Shown here in pieces: positions 35,033 to 46,244 of a stretch of 64,000 nt of DNA. Numbering within the stretch: the stretch's first letter is position 1; the number at the start of each line of letters is the position of its first letter. The DNA comes from Marasmius tenuissimus (lineage: Eukaryota > Basidiomycota > Agaricomycetes > Agaricales > Marasmiaceae): the NCBI GenBank assembly GCA_029532415.1, contig JAQOTA010000020.1, positions 744,001 to 808,000 of the forward strand, read 5' to 3'. The notes under the pieces were generated by a model. The model ran no database searches. It saw only the letters and a list, made by a program, of their open reading frames with translations, and was not told the DNA's origin. The translations under genes were made by a program, and so were the position numbers.

Positions 35033-36335
35033 TTACTTTGAGTACGCCTCTAATTGGTACTCTTCGTCGCATTCCCTCTTTATATGAACGGCGCCACCAC
35101 TTTGACCTGTAACCGTTCCACCAGAGTTTGGATTGCCACGACTGACAAAAAAGTGACTTCCTGTGCCGATTTCCATGGTCGAAAGTGTAGCTTCAGTTGA
35201 CGAGTTCCAGGCCGTTCCTCGGCAGACACGATAGAAAATCAATAGGAGAGAGATAATCTATGGTTGGTGTGGTGATTAAGTTGCTAGCACAGAAGGAACA
35301 AAAATGTACCCACTTGAACTTCCGCTAATGATGCGAGGAAAACGAATTGCACGGGATGATTGACAATGTACAGTCCCAGGAAGATGACTGACCAGGCCGC
35401 ATAGAGGGCGGAGGACTCGACAAGCAACGCCACAACACTTGTGTACTTCCCGGCGTGACCTATGCAGCAGCAGATCAGAGCTCCACCTTGGGGCGCAAAG
35501 CGAGACTTATACTTACCTAGCAAATCTTTGAACCTCCTCCGGAACATCAACAATCGGGAAATCATGAGGATGGTTGCCACGATTGTGAGTGCCACCGTAA
35601 GCGAATAATATGCTAAAGCGAACTGAACGGCAGTTGTCGCCCAAAAGGAGGAGTTAGGGCGGGTGCTCTGTACGAGGGTTATCATACTCATGCCTGCGCA
35701 AATGATTTGATGACTGAGAGGCGAAACATTTGGGCTTGCTTACTGATACTGAGTGAAGCGAGGAATGAGAATGCTGGGCCGATGAGGATGGGAATGTGAT
35801 ATTGCGATGATCGGTAGATGACCGAAAGTCTCCATAGCTGAATCGATACTCGTTGTCAGAATGATAGGCGTGACCCACTATAAGATCACTCACCACTAGC
35901 GCGTCCGACATCCAGTTTGTCACAAAGTATGCAGCAGCTCCAAGAATCGTTATCAGTTCTGAGAAAATGTACAGATTGTAGGTAGCGGGACTGTCGGGAA
36001 AGTTTCGGTTGAGAACATAGGCTAGCTCGATTGCTCTTGTCCCGGAGGCAACATACAAGGTCCCAAATATTGCCATTATCAAAATATAGACCAATTGGAA
36101 CAGTGCAGGGCGACTCCTACGGATGTGTTTGTGGTATCCGGAGGCACAGATAACCAGGAGTGTGAGCATGACGCCATAAGAAATCTAAGGTTGGATTTCA
36201 GTACAAGAGCTGTGGGCTTGTCGAATCTGTACCCACACCACATATAGCTGTGGTACCAATGAGGTTGAGACTGTCATGTTGTAACTGTAGCGGTGTTTCA
36301 TTGATGGGACAAGTGATATTTAGGTTGCCCGCCAT
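35033..36335 (-). CDS. Polytopic (about seven-TM) agaricomycete membrane protein, copy B
   Basis: Paralogue of the gene at 24511-25845 on the opposite strand. Early exon boundaries can be placed at 36335-36237, 36184-35894 and about 35838-35751, with the second and third exons equal in length to those of copy A (291 and 88 nt), and later exons corresponding in order. Shared landmarks: TAICG, YHKHIRRSRPALFQ, AIELAYVLNRNFP, NWMSDALV, LWRLSVIYRSSQYH, QSTRPNSSFW, FRRRFKDLLGK, FYRVCRGTAWNS. The C-terminal tail differs from that of copy A (Gly/Ser-rich, ending YQLEAYSK). Function unknown. The two copies bracket the repeat-peptide precursor and two of the UstYa-like genes. Confidence 0.82.
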
Positions 36336-37315
36336 GTTGAGAATGTTCAAGAGCAAACGAGAGGGTATGATGGAGAAAGAAGAGCGAGCAGAATGAGTTT
36401 GTATCAGTTCTTGTCTTCTCTGGAATCTTGACTGTCGCCTTGATTGTGCTTGGTGCTTTCCCTTTTCCTCCAATCGGAACAGTGAATGGCTATTACGAGT
36501 CCGGAAATTGAAAAACTTATGCCAATGAGGAACATCATATATAGTTTTGATCTCATCCCGAGCGATTGTAAGTTTCAATTGACCACATACATGGCTCTCC
36601 CGCCGTTGATAATTGAAATTAAATCTAACTGGAACTGTCAACTAACGCGAGTAAAGCTACCAGTTTGATCGACGTGTAACAGCCCAAGAACAGCGTTCCT
36701 CAAGCCTTTTTATCGCCGTATATCTCCGGATAACGGAGGCACAAGTCCGAAAGTACACAGGTCGAAGGTTGACCTACCCTAGCTTGCCCTCTTGTGATAA
36801 GTAAGAATCGTCTGATGACCAGTGGCTTTTCAAAGCGAAGGTCTCAATCCCAGCTCGGGGTTTCCCTCGGGCACTGAATCATGTCACAGCTGGGCGTGAA
36901 TATTATTTTTGCACGGAAATATGCCAGAAAAATATGACGCCTCACAGTTCAACACATATTCAGGCTAGAAATAGTCGAAATTGAATTAGATTCCGCATAT
37001 TTAGTAGCAAAAATACTCACCGGAAAGCCAGGCGACATATTTCTGCTTCATATTCCGCAACAAAATAAGTTCTGGCCCCAGCTGTGTGTGGTATACTGAC
37101 TTCAAAGTCAGAGCGATATCAAAGGTTGGTTGTTCAGGTCGAGTCAATTACTGTCTAGGCTCCTCCGTGCTCATATGAATCTTGATCAAACTCAAACCAT
37201 CAAAATCTGCGAGCTAGCCGCTGATCGGCACAAAACTGGCGGCCGAAAGGATTGATTCTGATTAAGTTTGATTATTTGTAGAGCATTACAAGTTCCCGAC
37301 GGTGTCGATCAAACG
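36336..37315. other. AT-rich intergenic stretch
   Basis: No gene. Around 36905-37060 there are AT-rich near-inverted segments (GAAATATGCC against GGCGACATATTTC, and GCATATTTAG-like words) that may be a small degenerate element; not proven. Confidence 0.3.
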
Positions 37316-38328
37316 TCATCGACTAGAGTGCTGCACAAGGAATAACCCTAAGGGGAAAATGAGCGTACCCCAATCGGGATGTGCGAGTATCTTACCCGGA
37401 GAAGGGGAATCCCTATCTTGCCACCACGAGACATCACAAGTACCTGGATGAGCGCCCAGCGGACAAGTGAGCTCGAAAATGAGCAGTTCATCCATTGTGC
37501 ATGAAAACCGATGGCCCCATTCCATGCCATATTCCAAATGGAGACGTGCGAGAAGATAGTGGCGCCGAGGTCGAGTAGAGTAAGATAAAGTGTCCGAATA
37601 TAGCTGATGTTTCTGATCAAGGCGGTAAAACTCCAGTATCGAGGATGGAAGAACGAGTGCGGCGGGGTTGTCCGAACTCTGCTGAGGTATCGAGACACGA
37701 AGCTCACAAATCTCCATTCCAAAGTCTACAGCCCGAAACTGGAAGATTGTGGACAGCTATCGATTAAAAATATCAGCCAAGATGATTCAAGTTGGAAGAG
37801 AATTTAGGGTCTCACTGTGTCAGAGACGTTGACCTGGCGGTCCTCAGGTGAGATTGTTGCGAAGAGGTGGGGTGCAAAGCGCGAGCGAGGGTCGTTACCA
37901 TAGACAACAGATGGGTCAGCTCTATTAATGGGTGATAGCACTTCTGGATAAAGAGTCGTCATCGAAGGGGTCGTCCCACCGCGGTGAACGGCTTCTAAGC
38001 CGATAAACTGAGACGGTCGGCGTAAAGATTCGATAGCTTTCCTGGTGTACAAACCAATCGGCTGATGAAGGGTAGATTTGAATGTGTCCCCATTTCGGTT
38101 GACATTGGATTCCAGATGCTATAAAATGCCATCCAAGAGTGTGCAGAATAGGCAAATAATAACCGTACAACTTCTGAGATTTAACCAGGAAGTCGAGGAC
38201 GAATTTACGACAGAGGATGGGTGGCCAGGAAGGAGCTTGTACGCATTCTGATCCCTAGTGCGGCGAAATTGAGGGAGGAAGACCATGGAGGCTACAACAA
38301 GGAAGGCAGTCGAACTCCAATCATACAT
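37316..38328 (-). CDS. Single-pass membrane protein, uncharacterised agaricomycete family (But2-C-like)
   Basis: The N-terminus has one transmembrane helix (WSSTAFLVVASMVFLPQF) followed by a stalk, then a conserved lumenal/extracellular part: LRRPSQFIGLEAVHRG, TTLYPEVLSPINRADPS, DPRSRFAPHLFATISPEDR, QFRAVDFGMEICELRV, LEFYRLDQ, RPRRHYLLARLHLEYG and C-(x)n-FELTCP, CDVSWWQD, ending in LVQHSSR. I recognise this as an agaricomycete family sometimes linked to the But2 C-terminal domain; no activity is known. The exons between 38240 and 38040 are not resolved. The last intron (48 nt, GTAAGA to TTAG) lacks an in-frame stop, so it could be retained. The start at 38328 is a best guess in front of the membrane segment. 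Confidence 0.6.
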
Positions 38329-38450
38329 ATGTCTGCATGTAGTAGCGGCGGGAATCAAGTTCATTAGATCTCTCGAGTGCGCTATCCCGGATTTGGCCCA
38401 GAGGATGCCCATGCCGTGGATTGATACATATCAATTCTTGAGTTATGTAC

Positions 38451-39095
38451 CTACATGGAACGATAGTCCTTCTCAGTAAGGTGTGCCATGTGACGAAGCA
38501 CTGTCTCCCAGTCTCTACAAACCCTAATATCTCCTAGTAGTCCCTGTGTATAGCCACCCTCCATGAAATCCCCTAACTCGAGTTTGTAGTCCGCATCGCA
38601 CAGCAAGCTCTGCCGAAGATAGCTCAGGCAATGAACAATATGACCGCGCGTTGCCCATCTTTCACTGTGATCCATGGCAGCATTGGCCATCTCTCGGATA
38701 CAATGTATTTGGTGGAAGAATGTCGCGGTGAGAAGGCGACGATTTGGCCCCATCTTCACTCGTCCGAATCCGAGAGGATATCTTGTGAGGGTATCCCACT
38801 CGGCTCGTGTTGTTGAATCCGGCTTGTTCAAAGTATAGTGTGAGCTGTCTTGAATGCTCATTGCGATAAAGTCCAGGCCATGGACGATAGGAAGCTCAAT
38901 TGGGGAGTCATCTCCTACAAACGCTTAGTAGAGGTGAGTAGTCAGTAATATGATGGATGTGTCGATCATAGGTGATAACTATAGACATGTACAGTATTCG
39001 AGTGCACTCCCAACCCTTTCGACCGCATTTCGTCGAGAGAGAACAAAAAATACGTTGAGAAGGACGAGAGCAGCCCAGCCGATGTTTCCCAACAT
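38451..39095 (-). CDS. UstYa-like (DUF3328) protein
   Basis: Two exons fit (39095-38993 and 38923-38451), giving about 191 residues. Exon 1 is a signal-anchor (MLGNIGWAALVLLNVFFVLS). Exon 2 contains DDSPIELPIVHGLDFIAMSI, a W-rich linker (RAEWDTLTRYP), the motifs FFHQIHCIREM and HIVHCLSYLRQSLLCDADY, and the C-terminal ELGDF and DIRVCRDWETVLRHM typical of mushroom members. The HQxHC and HCxxYLRQ pair marks the presumed active site. Third UstYa-like gene within 12 kb; with the other two it brackets the repeat-peptide precursor. The exact splice pair was chosen to keep frame and could shift by a few residues. Confidence 0.82.
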
Positions 39096-39275
39096 CAATG
39101 TAGATTGTGATGATTGGACCGTACGAAACCCGGGATCACGATTGGCACTGAGAAAGCCTCACGGAAATTGCCGACCCTTTGGCAGATCGCCGCCTAACCT
39201 ATATTCTTCTTCTCTTCTCAATCATCTATCTGGGTCGCTCATTTCCCCATCTCCCTTGCGAATTTGCGACGACAA

Positions 39276-40399
39276 ATGCTTAGCTCTGTCGGAGAGATAT
39301 CTATTGAGCTTATTCAAGACCCAAACGGTGAACTAGTTCGAGTCAACTCTTTCGGAGGCAAACATATACTAACCAAGTTTTTTTCTAAGACGCGAGGGCA
39401 GAAGAGGCTGTATCTGTACTCGCAGAAGCGTTTGCAAACGGTAAGGCCCATATTATGAATTTTTCACCCGTGAAGCTCAAAGAATTGTTCTCTTCTAGAC
39501 GTCATTGGGAATAACCTTGTTGGGGGACATCAACACCTCCGAAAATTGATGTTCGAGACGATCGTGAGGGCGACACTGGCTAAAGGTTTGCTCTACATAG
39601 CCATAGACAGTGAGTCTGGCCAGGTCGTTGGAACCGCATGCTGGTTTCCTGTCGGGGTAGATTGCTTTGGAGAGTGAGTACAAGTTACAACACATTTTTC
39701 CTCTGCCTTTCAATTTGATCCGTATCGGACCGTGTCGTCTCTTCCTTCTCGCGCTAACGCGTTCGAATAACTTGGTTTCAATAGCGAAGAGCAACGTGAA
39801 AAGGCAAGACTGCCCGAGCTATTTAGTGCTCTAGGAAAGGAAGAACCTGATGTTCTCCAGTGGTGGGTGAACACGGTGAGAATTTGCCCTACAGAATCGG
39901 ACAATCATGGCCGAAAATTAGTTGACGAAATATCCTTAGTTTCTCCCGGCACTCAATGGTCTCGCAAATCGGTATCTTAAGGAAGGTCAAGAAAATACTA
40001 GCGATGTCAAGCTCGAGAATTGGACGTTGTACTCGTTGTCCGTAAAATCCTCCCATCAAGGACACAGCATCTCCAGGAAACTTGTAACTGTGGGAGAAGA
40101 TCAGGTGCACACCATACTTTATCGGATACCCACTTATCTCTGAGGAACTCAACGTGTAAAAGGCATTCAAGGAAGGTGTTTTTGCCTGCTTCGAGACAGA
40201 TAGTGAGAAAAATATGAGATACACGATCCCCTTGGCGATGAGCTTCATCATATAATTCAATTTACAGCTCGGTATCTATGACAAATTGGGGTACAGAGTT
40301 GTAGGATCAGAGCGCGTGAGCGGGCCACCGAAGGGGTCGGATTATGATTTCTACGTCCTGTATAAGAAAGCGGGCGATCGAAGTTCGACGTGTAGGTAG
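39276..40399 (+). CDS. GNAT-family N-acetyltransferase
   Basis: Transfers acetyl from acetyl-CoA to an unknown amine. Seven exons (39276-39327, 39390-39440, 39499-39673, 39785-39875, 39940-40104, 40163-40213, 40268-40399) join in phase to 238 residues. Landmarks: AEEAVSVLAEAFAND (helix 1), VVGTACWFPVG (strand 4), WTLYSLSVKSSHQGHSISRKL (motif A, with QGHSIS in place of the canonical Q/RxxGxG/A), FACFETDSEKN and IYDKLGYRVVGSERV (motif B, acetyl-CoA contact). The intron after SEKN begins with ATGAGA instead of GTGAGA although the protein homology clearly resumes at LGIYDK, so this donor is noncanonical. Upstream region is shared with the divergent UstYa-like gene (180 bp between starts), which would allow co-regulation. 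Confidence 0.85.
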
Positions 40400-42750
40400 A
40401 TTGATGCGGGATGACTTGATAACTAGCGATCAGGTTTGACATGTCGAATGAGTACGGAATCAATCATTTGGTACGCCACAGCTACTAGTAACGCTTTGAT
40501 ATCAGGTCGAGAACAGCACCACTCACGAGTTCTACCCAGCTTTGATGATCTCGGTGCACGATCCTGAGCGTGAATTGCGTCGGCGGGAAACAATCTTTGA
40601 GACGGCGGTATTTCCACGGGCGGGGCGATGTTTTCGGTCAGTAATTGTGCGCAGCAACTTCGAAAGACTGACTGATGTACGAGCCCAATGAATACTTAGT
40701 AAGTCTATGGTTAGTTTGGAGCTATGTTAATGACATTGTGATGATACTATCAAGTAAAGATACATTCTAATGCTGCTGGAGCAACCAGGAGGCTATAAGA
40801 AGTGATTGACTATGGTCTACGACTACAGAACCCGTTCCCGAACATCCTAAGAAGAGGATGAAGGTTACCTTTTTACCAACTTCTTGCTACCTCGTTCTTT
40901 CTATCATCCTCTCCCTCACAATCACAAGTCATGCAGGCCCAGTCGATAACAGCGTCGAAGCTCCTTGTAACCTGGGTCAATAAGACTTCATACACACGCC
41001 CCGTATTTTGATACTGAATCTAGTATTGTCAGTGAATCCGGAGCAAGGATCATTGAGCGGTCCTCTGTAGAGAAAACAGCGACCAGTTCATCGGTGAGTG
41101 AGTGCACATCCAGTTTGAAAGTCTGACGCAGCGCTGAGAAGTTTTACAAGACCTATATATCTTACAGATGGGATGACCTCGGGAGACTGAGGCGCTTGAG
41201 ATAACATATTGATTACTGTTGGGCTGCCATGACTCGTGCCTACCTGATAAAGCTATACATAATGATATCTTCAGAACCGGGCGAGTGGGTTAGATTCGGC
41301 TTCTTGGATTCGGATCAGACACCGCAAAAGGCCGAGTAAGAGTGGGCTCCGAAGCCTTTGTAACTTAAGCTCCAACAACCATCGTTGTACAGCAGGGTCA
41401 GACCATTTAAGAGATGGGCTAGGGAATGGGTATTTCTAAACGCAATTTGGCTCTCACTCAAAGCTCTGCCATTCGATAAAGACTACCGTGTCAAGTCGCT
41501 TTCGTGGGTCTTCATCAAGAGCGTAGTGGACAATATCTTTCCTCGTGCGGCATTCGTACCTCATTTAACATCCAGGGTATCGCATCGAATGTGGTAATGA
41601 TGCCCACTGCCCACGGAAATATCTGCATCGACATGGTTTTGTTCCCTCAGCACGGTCCTCGTGGCCCCTAGGCCTAGGTTCCTATCATTTTCCACCCAAT
41701 TTATTCTCGTAATACTGGGATGAGGACTTATGTCAGAGGAGGCTCCCTATCTCATGACTTTACCGGCCCCAGATCCCAAAAATTTACACTGAGGAGAAGT
41801 TGTCGATGTACTAAACGTGGACGTCGTGAAAAGGAGTCTCTCCTGCGAATATAACATTTATTATTTGTTGTACAGAAGAAATTGTTGTAAGCCTATGAGA
41901 TCATTGAGGGAGTACATAGTTTAAGCTAGTCGCGGAGCATTTGAGAATCAACGCGACAATAAGATCACGTGCTGAGAACTTTTCGAAGGTCAGCTAGGAC
42001 TCATGAGCTCATCACGACCTGTCAGTGCGTCTTGTCTTCATATTTTACACTCGCTCGCGACGGTTTACTCGTGTCATAGGCCGTTTTGGCCAAACACAAT
42101 CCCAAAAAACGCTTCTCACGTCTTTTATGAGTCAAGTATCACCATAAACCCCAACCTTGTAGAATGTCCAACAGAATCAGGCTCAACACGACTGGACTGT
42201 GATTCGACATCCAAGTGAATTCTTCCATTTCGACGGTCAATCACAGGACGTGCTCCACTTCAACTTTCAGAAGCTGATTGAAGATTCTCGGGTACGCCGT
42301 TCTCTCGGAACAACCGTGACCAAAATACCTTTGGATTAGTTGGAAAGACGACCCCATTCAATCATGACGCACACCGACCACGAAACTCCGAAAGACCTAC
42401 ATACTTTATTGGGGTTTCGCTTGGATCCAGCTTGCTCAATTGCAGGTTTCGAGTTCGGCTTGGGGGGGCATAGAGGGTTACTGAGGGACTGGGGTTGAAA
42501 TACACAAACAACGCGCATCGTCGGACTGTGTCAAAGGTTTGGGCTAGCTTGGGAAGATTTGATATTCTCCGATGGACCTCCCACACATTGGAGCGACTCG
42601 AGCTCTCAAGTTTTATAAACGAATGGTAAGTCAGCATTCACAGAGCTTTTATTGCTTACTGCTTATCCTTGAGTCTATTGACCACTTTTGAGCGACGAGC
42701 AATAGAACATTGTTGTTCTGGCCCCCATCTACTGCCGCCAATTTGCCGCC
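40400..42750. other. No gene recognised
   Basis: About 2.3 kb without a supported gene. Open frames are short and lack motifs. Confidence 0.4.
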
Positions 42751-42761
42751 ATTCCTGACAC

Positions 42762-42816
42762 CTGCAGGCAAAGTCTCCATAAACCGAGGTAAGTTCGGTT
42801 TACGCTTTGCCTGCAG
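42762..42816. repeat. Perfect-arm inverted repeat (hairpin)
   Basis: CTGCAGGCAAAG at the left is answered by CTTTGCCTGCAG at the right, and an inner pair TAAACCGA / TCGGTTTA flanks a 7-nt loop. Arms of roughly 24 nt with a small internal mismatch could fold into a stable stem-loop. It lies about 200 bp before the receptor-like gene. Confidence 0.7.
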
Positions 42817-43017
42817 TCACCAGTGCGATTGAGATTCGTAAAACGGTGACTAATTACCGATGTACATTTCAAATTCGGGGATTTTGGAACGGGCGGCACA
42901 ACTTGAGACCCGTGCACCTGCTTCTCTTTTGATTTTGAACGTCGACTCGCCGACGACCTCCTTCCCCTCCTTCACTTGTCTTTCCCTGGTCTACGACGAC
43001 CCCACGTCGTCCAACCG

Positions 43018-44847
43018 ATGTTGGCAGCGCCCTCGATTTTTCTGTTCATTTTCTCTTTTTCGTCAATCCTTCCACACTCAGCGGCTCAGGAAGTGCAGGA
43101 AGTGGGGACGACTCAATGCAAAGATACGGGGTTGGATTGGTACATCTCGGGTGTGGGAGAGACCCCCTGTGCGTTCTTTCGATACTATTCATCAACTTTC
43201 TTTCTGTCGGTAGCTCACTGACTTTTCTATTTCTTTCACCTCTAGGCAAAACGTACGAACGTCTCAGGCAAATCTGTAACAGCAATTGTATGGGCATAGA
43301 TTCTCCCCGACCTCTTCGTGGCCGGCTCATTCCAGCTCTTTATATTCTATTTTCGACGGTTAGACAGAGTCGGAAATCTCAAAGTCGGCAATATCAACGT
43401 CACCCAGACTACTCCTCCAGATACTTGCAATGAGGAAGTCGGTCGGTTCTTTCCCTTGATCGTTCTGCACCGACCCCTCAAACTGACGGCCTCCTTCGTG
43501 ACAATCAGCATCATGTTGCTGCAATAATATTGCATTTTCACTCAGCATGTTGTGTCTCACGTACGTCTCCGTTTCGAGCGCCTGCGAACTCACAGTCAAA
43601 TTGTCAATAATAGGTGCCAACAAGGCCTAGGAACAGGCTCTGGAATCAATGCTGGTGAGTTCTGTGCCCATCGTCTTTCGATGTACACAAATCATGACGA
43701 ATCTATCATAATCATTCAGGTGCTGGTGTTTATCAAGCGTACTTGGAAGCTAATCGTGGAGGCGGCTTTTGCTACCCACAAGTGAATAAAACGTGCGCAT
43801 GACAACCACCTTCGCGTGTCCTTTGATTCACGCAACCTCGTTCAGGTTACCAGCGGACATTCAATCCGCCGTATGCAACCAGGATATCAAGATTTATGAC
43901 GATCTGTATAGCATTTTCTGGGATGATGGGGCATGGTACGTCCATACTATATTGATCTCTGAGTCCTAACTGCTGATAGAACACCTCCCAGGCGATAGTA
44001 AGCTTATTTCCGCACCCGGTCCAGACCACCCCTCATCAACGCGTTTCTTTGCGTCCTAGTGTTCTTGCCTCGCAGACCATAACGAAAAACCAAGCGGCCA
44101 ATCCCGACAAGATGTTCACCAAATGTCCTGCAAGTTCATCCACCTCCTCAACGGCTTCGTTATCCTCGACTGGGTCGCCTGGATCGGACGGGTCGGAGTC
44201 CGATAGGCTAGGTACAGGCGCCATAGCAGGAATTGCTATCGGTGTAGTCGCCTTGGTAATCGCAAGTGCGGTCGGCGCCTTCTTTTTCTTCAGGAGGAGA
44301 AAGAGAACGAAGTATGTTGATGCGGGTTTCAGCATTGACGGTTCGGAAGGACGTATGTTTATTCTTCCTTTTGTTTGTTTTGCCGATCACATTCCTGACA
44401 ACACGATCAATAGCTCCAGGGCCTCTGCCGAGCCCTTACCCCTACACATCAAAGAGTGTTTCCATGATGAGCCTCGCGTCTGCTTCTACGGCAAGCCACC
44501 ACCCCAATCACGAAGGTGCTTCTTCGCAATTGGGAGGCTCAGGTCACGGCTCCTCATCAACGTCCGCGAACAACCTTGGATTCGTTGTGTTGAACCCCGA
44601 TGACAGTAATTCGGGTCAAAGTGGCGGAAGCGGGTCGACGGATGATCCCCGTTGGCCTCCGTCGTTGCCGGGGAAAGCTGCTGACCCTAAGGCCGGGATG
44701 ACCTATGTCCCAGCTTCCCCTGTTAGTTTGACCGATACGAGTGACAGGCATGTTGACGCTGGACCTATTGAAGGGAGCTCATTGCAGAGGGTTCCGTCGG
44801 GACGGCTGCCTCCTGCATATGGAGACCTTGTGCGGGGATCTTCATGA
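43018..44847 (+). CDS. Secretory single-pass membrane protein with Cys-rich ectodomain
   Basis: Signal peptide MLAAPSIFLFIFSFSSILPHSAAQ, then a cysteine-containing ectodomain spread over several small exons (TQCKDTGLDWY, TPCKTYERLRQIC, GNINVTQTTPPDTCNE, CCNNIAFSLSMLCLTCQQG, GFCYPQVNKTLPADIQSAVCNQD), a Ser/Thr-rich stalk, one transmembrane helix (GAIAGIAIGVVALVIASAVG) with a basic stop-transfer RRRKR, and a long Ser/Pro-rich cytosolic tail (about 170 residues, ending YGDLVRGSS). This architecture is a recognisable agaricomycete membrane family of unknown role, possibly a cell-wall or surface sensor by analogy. The exon joins in the ectodomain are approximate; one join near 43936-44070 appears to require a 6-nt micro-exon. 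The final two exons (44080-44353 and 44414-44847) are clear. Confidence 0.75.
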
Positions 44848-45578
44848 GACCGTACGAGCGGTCCTTTGGTTGTCAAAATGCAGTTTCTGATCGGATCGCA
44901 TAGTAATACCTAGTCATTCGTTACCTATCCCCAGGGTGTACATATACCGATATCGACATCGGCTTACACTTAATTCTTTCAGTATTCGATCTCAGCGGAA
45001 GATTAAGTTGGGAGTGTGGCGCTCCAGCAAATCTGTTGTTACGCACTGGTAGGGAGGTAAGCCTGGAAAAATGAGTTGATCTAGCCAAAACGAATGGAGG
45101 AAGCAGCTTAGTCGACGTTCTGACATTCCTCCGCCTCAACCTAGGTAACGAGACGACTAGGTCACGGAACGAGGCTCCCGTCGCCGAGTCCCAACAAAGT
45201 GCCTATTGACGCCCACAATACCCAGGGTCACGTCATGCCACACCACCGTTACCAGCGTGACAGCGCTTGTTTCCTCCCACCACCATGTCGAAAACGAAGC
45301 CGAATCATTTCTATCGTCGCAGTGCTTTCACTCTTTGACACGCCCTTCACCTCGAGGATCAGCAAAGCACGATCTTCTCGTCATGTGGCACCTCGAGAAG
45401 CCTACTACGTCTCTGGAGTGTTGAATATTCTATGGTGCCTAAAGAGGATGTCTACAGTTTTTATTAGCTGGCAGAAGAGCACAAAGTCGGTTGTTTCACG
45501 AATGCGAGTTTTTTTCTATTTTTCTGACGCCCTGGTCTTCTTTCAGTTCTCTGTGATTGCGAAAATGAACCATACCTT
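44848..45578. other. Intergenic, nothing recognised
   Basis: No gene supported; short frames without motifs. Confidence 0.35.
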
Positions 45579-45589
45579 ATGACCTCCTA

Positions 45590-46244
45590 TTGGTCACACT
45601 CGTCACATCTCGGTACTCGAATCACACGGAAGAGAGTTCAAGATCCTACCTGCTCTTTGAAATGGCTTACCGTAGCCTATTCATTGGGAGAAATTGTCGG
45701 CTCGAGGGATGCATGGGAGTTTCAGCTAGTTACCGTTGGCAGGCTCGGTACGTTTCCTCTCCGTCATCTCTCCAGTTCTTCTTTCGCTCAAGATTTCCTT
45801 TCTGCTCTAGGCCTATCAGGGGTCAGAGTCGCCATCAGTACTATCCCCCCCAAACTGCAGAACACGACACCTATCTGATGCTTGACTGGGCGATGAGCGC
45901 ACGGGACTGCAGGACTACAGCGGCGTCTGAAAGTCGACTTCTTGATACACAAACTAGGTACGTCGTCGGGGCTACTCTTTCATGTACGGGCTTACCGAGA
46001 GCTCAGTACCTTCACCACTTGGCTGGTTGTCAGGTCGTCTTCCGCTCAACTCCGCTTTTCGAAGTCACAATCAGCTCTGTTGTCAATGGCGTGGCCACTG
46101 GCATCGGCAGAGCCGAAGTTTCTGCTACGAAGAGCCTGTCGCAACCCAAAGAGACCTCGTTTAGATAGGTTGCTATGTCTTCGACATTTACATCTCATCT
46201 TATTGCACGTGGGACCCGTAGCAGCCTCGAACATGAGACCATGA
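45590..46244 (+). other. Possible unrecognised or decayed spliced gene
   Basis: Three segments (to about 45748, 45812-45956 and 46035-46240) are separated by two plausible introns (GTACGT to CTCTAG, and GTACGT to TGTCAG) and stay open in one phase, giving a protein rich in Arg and Ser with RRACRNPKRPR near the end. In another frame the last segment reads FEVTISSVVNGVATGIGRAE, faintly like a double-stranded-RNA-binding motif. The two readings conflict, so this is at best a degraded gene. No function assigned. Confidence 0.2.

Noticed and set aside
36905..37060. AT-rich near-inverted repeats as a MITE
   Set aside because: Arms are imperfect and no target-site duplication could be defined by eye.
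44049..44603. First-phase continuation of the receptor-like gene past 44353
   Set aside because: The splice at about 44353/44414 leads to the Ser/Pro-rich tail ending at 44847, which matches the family; the unspliced continuation is lower complexity shadow.
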